Shown here: one piece after another, positions 62,528-64,000 of the stretch | Layout of the letters: each line of letters begins with the position of its first letter | Position numbering within the stretch: the first letter of the stretch is position 1 | Assembly: GCF_002979515.1 (NCBI RefSeq) | Contig: NZ_PCPA01000017.1 | Span: 1-64,000 of the forward strand | DNA from: Microbacterium sp. MYb54 | Lineage (GTDB): Bacteria; Actinomycetota; Actinomycetes; Actinomycetales; Microbacteriaceae | DNA: 64,000 bases | Direction: 5' to 3' | The notes under the pieces: generated by a model | Told to the model about the DNA's origin: nothing | Seen by the model: only the letters and a program-made list of their open reading frames with translations | The model's database searches: none | Made by a program: the position numbers and the translations under genes

Positions 62528-63039
62528 TCCCCGCCCACATGAGCAACCTGTACTCCTGGAGAGCTCTCGCCTATACCGACGAGCACGCACGCCCTGTGCA
62601 TGCGGCGATGCTCGCCCTCGAGGGCGAAGAAGGTCCAGCCCTCGTCACCAAGACTGGTGAACAGTCCAACCTGTGGATCGCAGCAATGATCGACGCCGGC
62701 TTCGCCCTCGTCACCACCACAAACACCGCCGACATCGCACGCGCAGCCCCCACGGTCCCGGCGGTAGCAGCGCGCATTGATCTCACCGCCGATCACGGCG
62801 CCGTCCTCCACGGGACCTTCCCCGACGCCACCTGGACCGTCCGCGTCCACCGCGCTACGAACCCCCACGACCCCGACACCTTCGCCCTACGCCGCCTCAT
62901 CACCAACACCGGACGCGTCCTCCTCCTCGCCGGAACAGGCCTCGGCATCAACGAACACACCTGGGACATCAGCACCCTCACCGACGCCGCCCTCGTCGGC
63001 ACGCCCACCGCAGGCTGGATCACCGCCCACACCCGCTGA
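62524..63039 (+). CDS. Hypothetical protein (171 aa)
   Basis: Starts at ATG 62524, overlapping the SulP stop (ATGA). Sequence marks: NLYSWRALAYTDEHARPVHA, AMLALEGEEGPALVTKTGEQ, SNLWIAAMIDAGFALVTTTN and a C-terminal LAGTGLGINEHTWDISTLTD. Soluble, mixed alpha/beta; no signal or membrane segment. No family recognised. Coupling to SulP suggests an accessory or regulatory role in transport. Confidence 0.7.
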   Translation: MIPAHMSNLYSWRALAYTDEHARPVHAAMLALEGEEGPALVTKTGEQSNLWIAAMIDAGFALVTTTNTADIARAAPTVPAVAARIDLTADHGAVLHGTFPDATWTVRVHRATNPHDPDTFALRRLITNTGRVLLLAGTGLGINEHTWDISTLTDAALVGTPTAGWITAHTR

Positions 63040-63111
63040 CCCAGCCCTACACCGCTGACCCGGCCCCACACCGGCTGCGGGCAAGCCGTCCCGGACTACT
63101 TAGACGGGGAG

Positions 63112-63395
63112 CTACGACAAGATCTTCCGCATCTTCACCGATACAGCCGAATACCGCAAGGACTCGTACAGCACCGGGAACTGGTGTGATCCCCGAACAC
63201 CTGCATCGCCGCGCGTCCAACACCACGACCATACTTATTGTCATCGTTGACGACGGACCACAACCGCCACGTCCCGGAATCATCAGTCGCATCCGGCCCG
63301 ATCCACACATAACCGACCGTGCCCCCATCGGTGTCGACCACATCGAACCGCGTTCCCGCCGGTCGGAACGCCCGCGGGGAACGCCCACGCCAGCC
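63112..63395 (-). pseudogene. GNAT acetyltransferase remnant
   Basis: The first frame reads FDVVDTDGGTVGYVWIGPDA, GTWRLWSVVNDDNKYGRGVG and RAAMQ, the central GNAT strands with the acetyl-CoA loop. The end VLYESLRYSAVSVKMRKI is in another frame, with a stop at 63112-63114. About 25 residues between them seem deleted, and the N-terminal third is missing. Confidence 0.6.
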
Positions 63396-64000
63396 TCCAC
63401 GACGCGACCCTTTCAGCATCATCTGGGACGCAGCCCCGCTGCGACCAGGCCCGCCATCAAATTGCCTCCCGCTCGAACCAACCACACCGGGAAACGAGAG
63501 ACATCCGCCGAAGAACGACAGGCATACAGCTAGATTCCCACGCACCGTGACCGCTGCTGACACTCACCAACTATTCCGACGACCACGTCGCCGCAGCGCT
63601 GTCGAAGACACCGACAGACGCTGTCGAAGCTCACCGACAACGCCACCGCGTGTTCGTATGCGATGGGTGGGGTGGCGACGCGCGTCAACCGTGCTTTCCG
63701 CGGCAATCGCCATCGGGGACGAGCGCGGCGGGCCACCGAGATTCGAACCAGTTGTCTTCTTTTGGGACGAATCACGCTGTATGCGACCAGCGTGATCTCG
63801 GAGTCACGCTGAAGTACCTTCTCGGCGGTGACGGGGATCCCGAATCCGATCAGGTGCTGTACTGCGATGGGAGTTTTCGCGAAGTGCACGATGAGTGCGA
63901 GGAGCCTCTTGAGCGTGTTGTGAACCTGACGTTTACGAAGTGCGGAGGGGGACGGACATTGATGGGGACCATTGGGGTGAATGTTGCTTGAGTTGTTCAA
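63396..64000. other. No supported gene at the right edge
   Basis: A minus-strand frame of about 156 residues (63530-64000) is open to the window end but has mixed codon use and no motif. I do not support it as a gene. Confidence 0.4.

Noticed and set aside
61133..62590. 485-codon minus-strand frame opposite SulP
   Set aside because: Antisense shadow of high-GC coding DNA; Asp/Gly/Arg-rich without any domain.
60874..63039. 721-codon + frame running through the SulP gene
   Set aside because: The first 550 codons are a shifted reading of SulP. Only the last 171 codons, from ATG 62524, look like a gene.
63725..63760. Possible tRNA T-loop (GGTTCGAATC on the minus strand)
   Set aside because: The flanking bases do not form the T-stem, and no anticodon arm or acceptor stem can be drawn.
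1..64000. CRISPR arrays or rRNA operons
   Set aside because: No regularly spaced repeats with unique spacers, no cas-like genes and no conserved rRNA segments were seen.

Overview
The window is high-GC DNA from an actinobacterium, most likely a member of the Microbacteriaceae or a close relative. The signs are strong GC bias at third codon positions, GTG starts, an ECF sigma factor paired with a CU044_5270-type protein, a DUF1501/DUF1800 pair with twin-arginine signals, and surface proteins carrying LAXTG (class E type) sortase motifs. No rRNA, tRNA, CRISPR array, prophage or replication origin was recognised. The genus is an inference.

Left part (1-35 kb) mixes intact genes with many gene remnants. 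Intact blocks are: a DUF1254/DUF1214 protein with a GAP-family membrane protein (1.2-3.3 kb); a YciI-like protein, a LysR regulator and a GNAT acetyltransferase (3.5-5.3 kb); a secreted DUF1501/DUF1800 pair (6.4-9.7 kb); a glutaminase with a STAS-like tail (11.9-13.2 kb); two paralogous LAATG-anchored surface proteins (13.8-18.2 kb); an AraC regulator; a polytopic membrane hydrolase (20.2-22.3 kb); and the sigma factor/CU044_5270 pair (23.8-25.6 kb). A GntR-regulated aromatic catabolic operon follows (25.9-32 kb): flavin monooxygenase, extradiol dioxygenase, fumarylacetoacetase-family hydrolase, and an NTF2-like gene split by a degenerate IS3-family element. Remnants include LuxR/MalT, MFS, FUSC, DUF1214, cytidine deaminase, TetR and two surface-protein fragments, plus IS5 debris.

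Middle part (35.5-55 kb) starts with TetR/hydrolase and MarR/MFS genes and leads into the most interesting region, a compact biosynthetic locus. Two operons diverge from a 104-bp promoter region at 48.26-48.36 kb. Leftward: FkbH-like protein, R2-like diiron protein, UDP-xylose-synthase-like SDR, MFS exporter, an unassigned 329-aa protein and an ABC-F ATPase. Rightward: aldehyde-dehydrogenase-fold protein, an unrecognised 149-aa protein, a short adenylating enzyme, a short ketosynthase, a discrete ACP, a ThDP enzyme, a family 2 glycosyltransferase and a truncated gene. A UDP-glucose dehydrogenase converges on the left end. Most genes overlap by a few bases. I infer a small glycosylated, ACP-tethered metabolite with built-in export and ribosome protection; I cannot match the gene set to a known product.

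Right part (55-64 kb) is IS debris (IS481, IS5, IS21 types), broken small genes (ASCH, GNAT, a membrane protein) and an intact group: zinc-ribbon YjdM-like protein, SH3-like protein, a 59-aa membrane protein, and an ArsR-type regulator leading a SulP anion transporter and a hypothetical protein.
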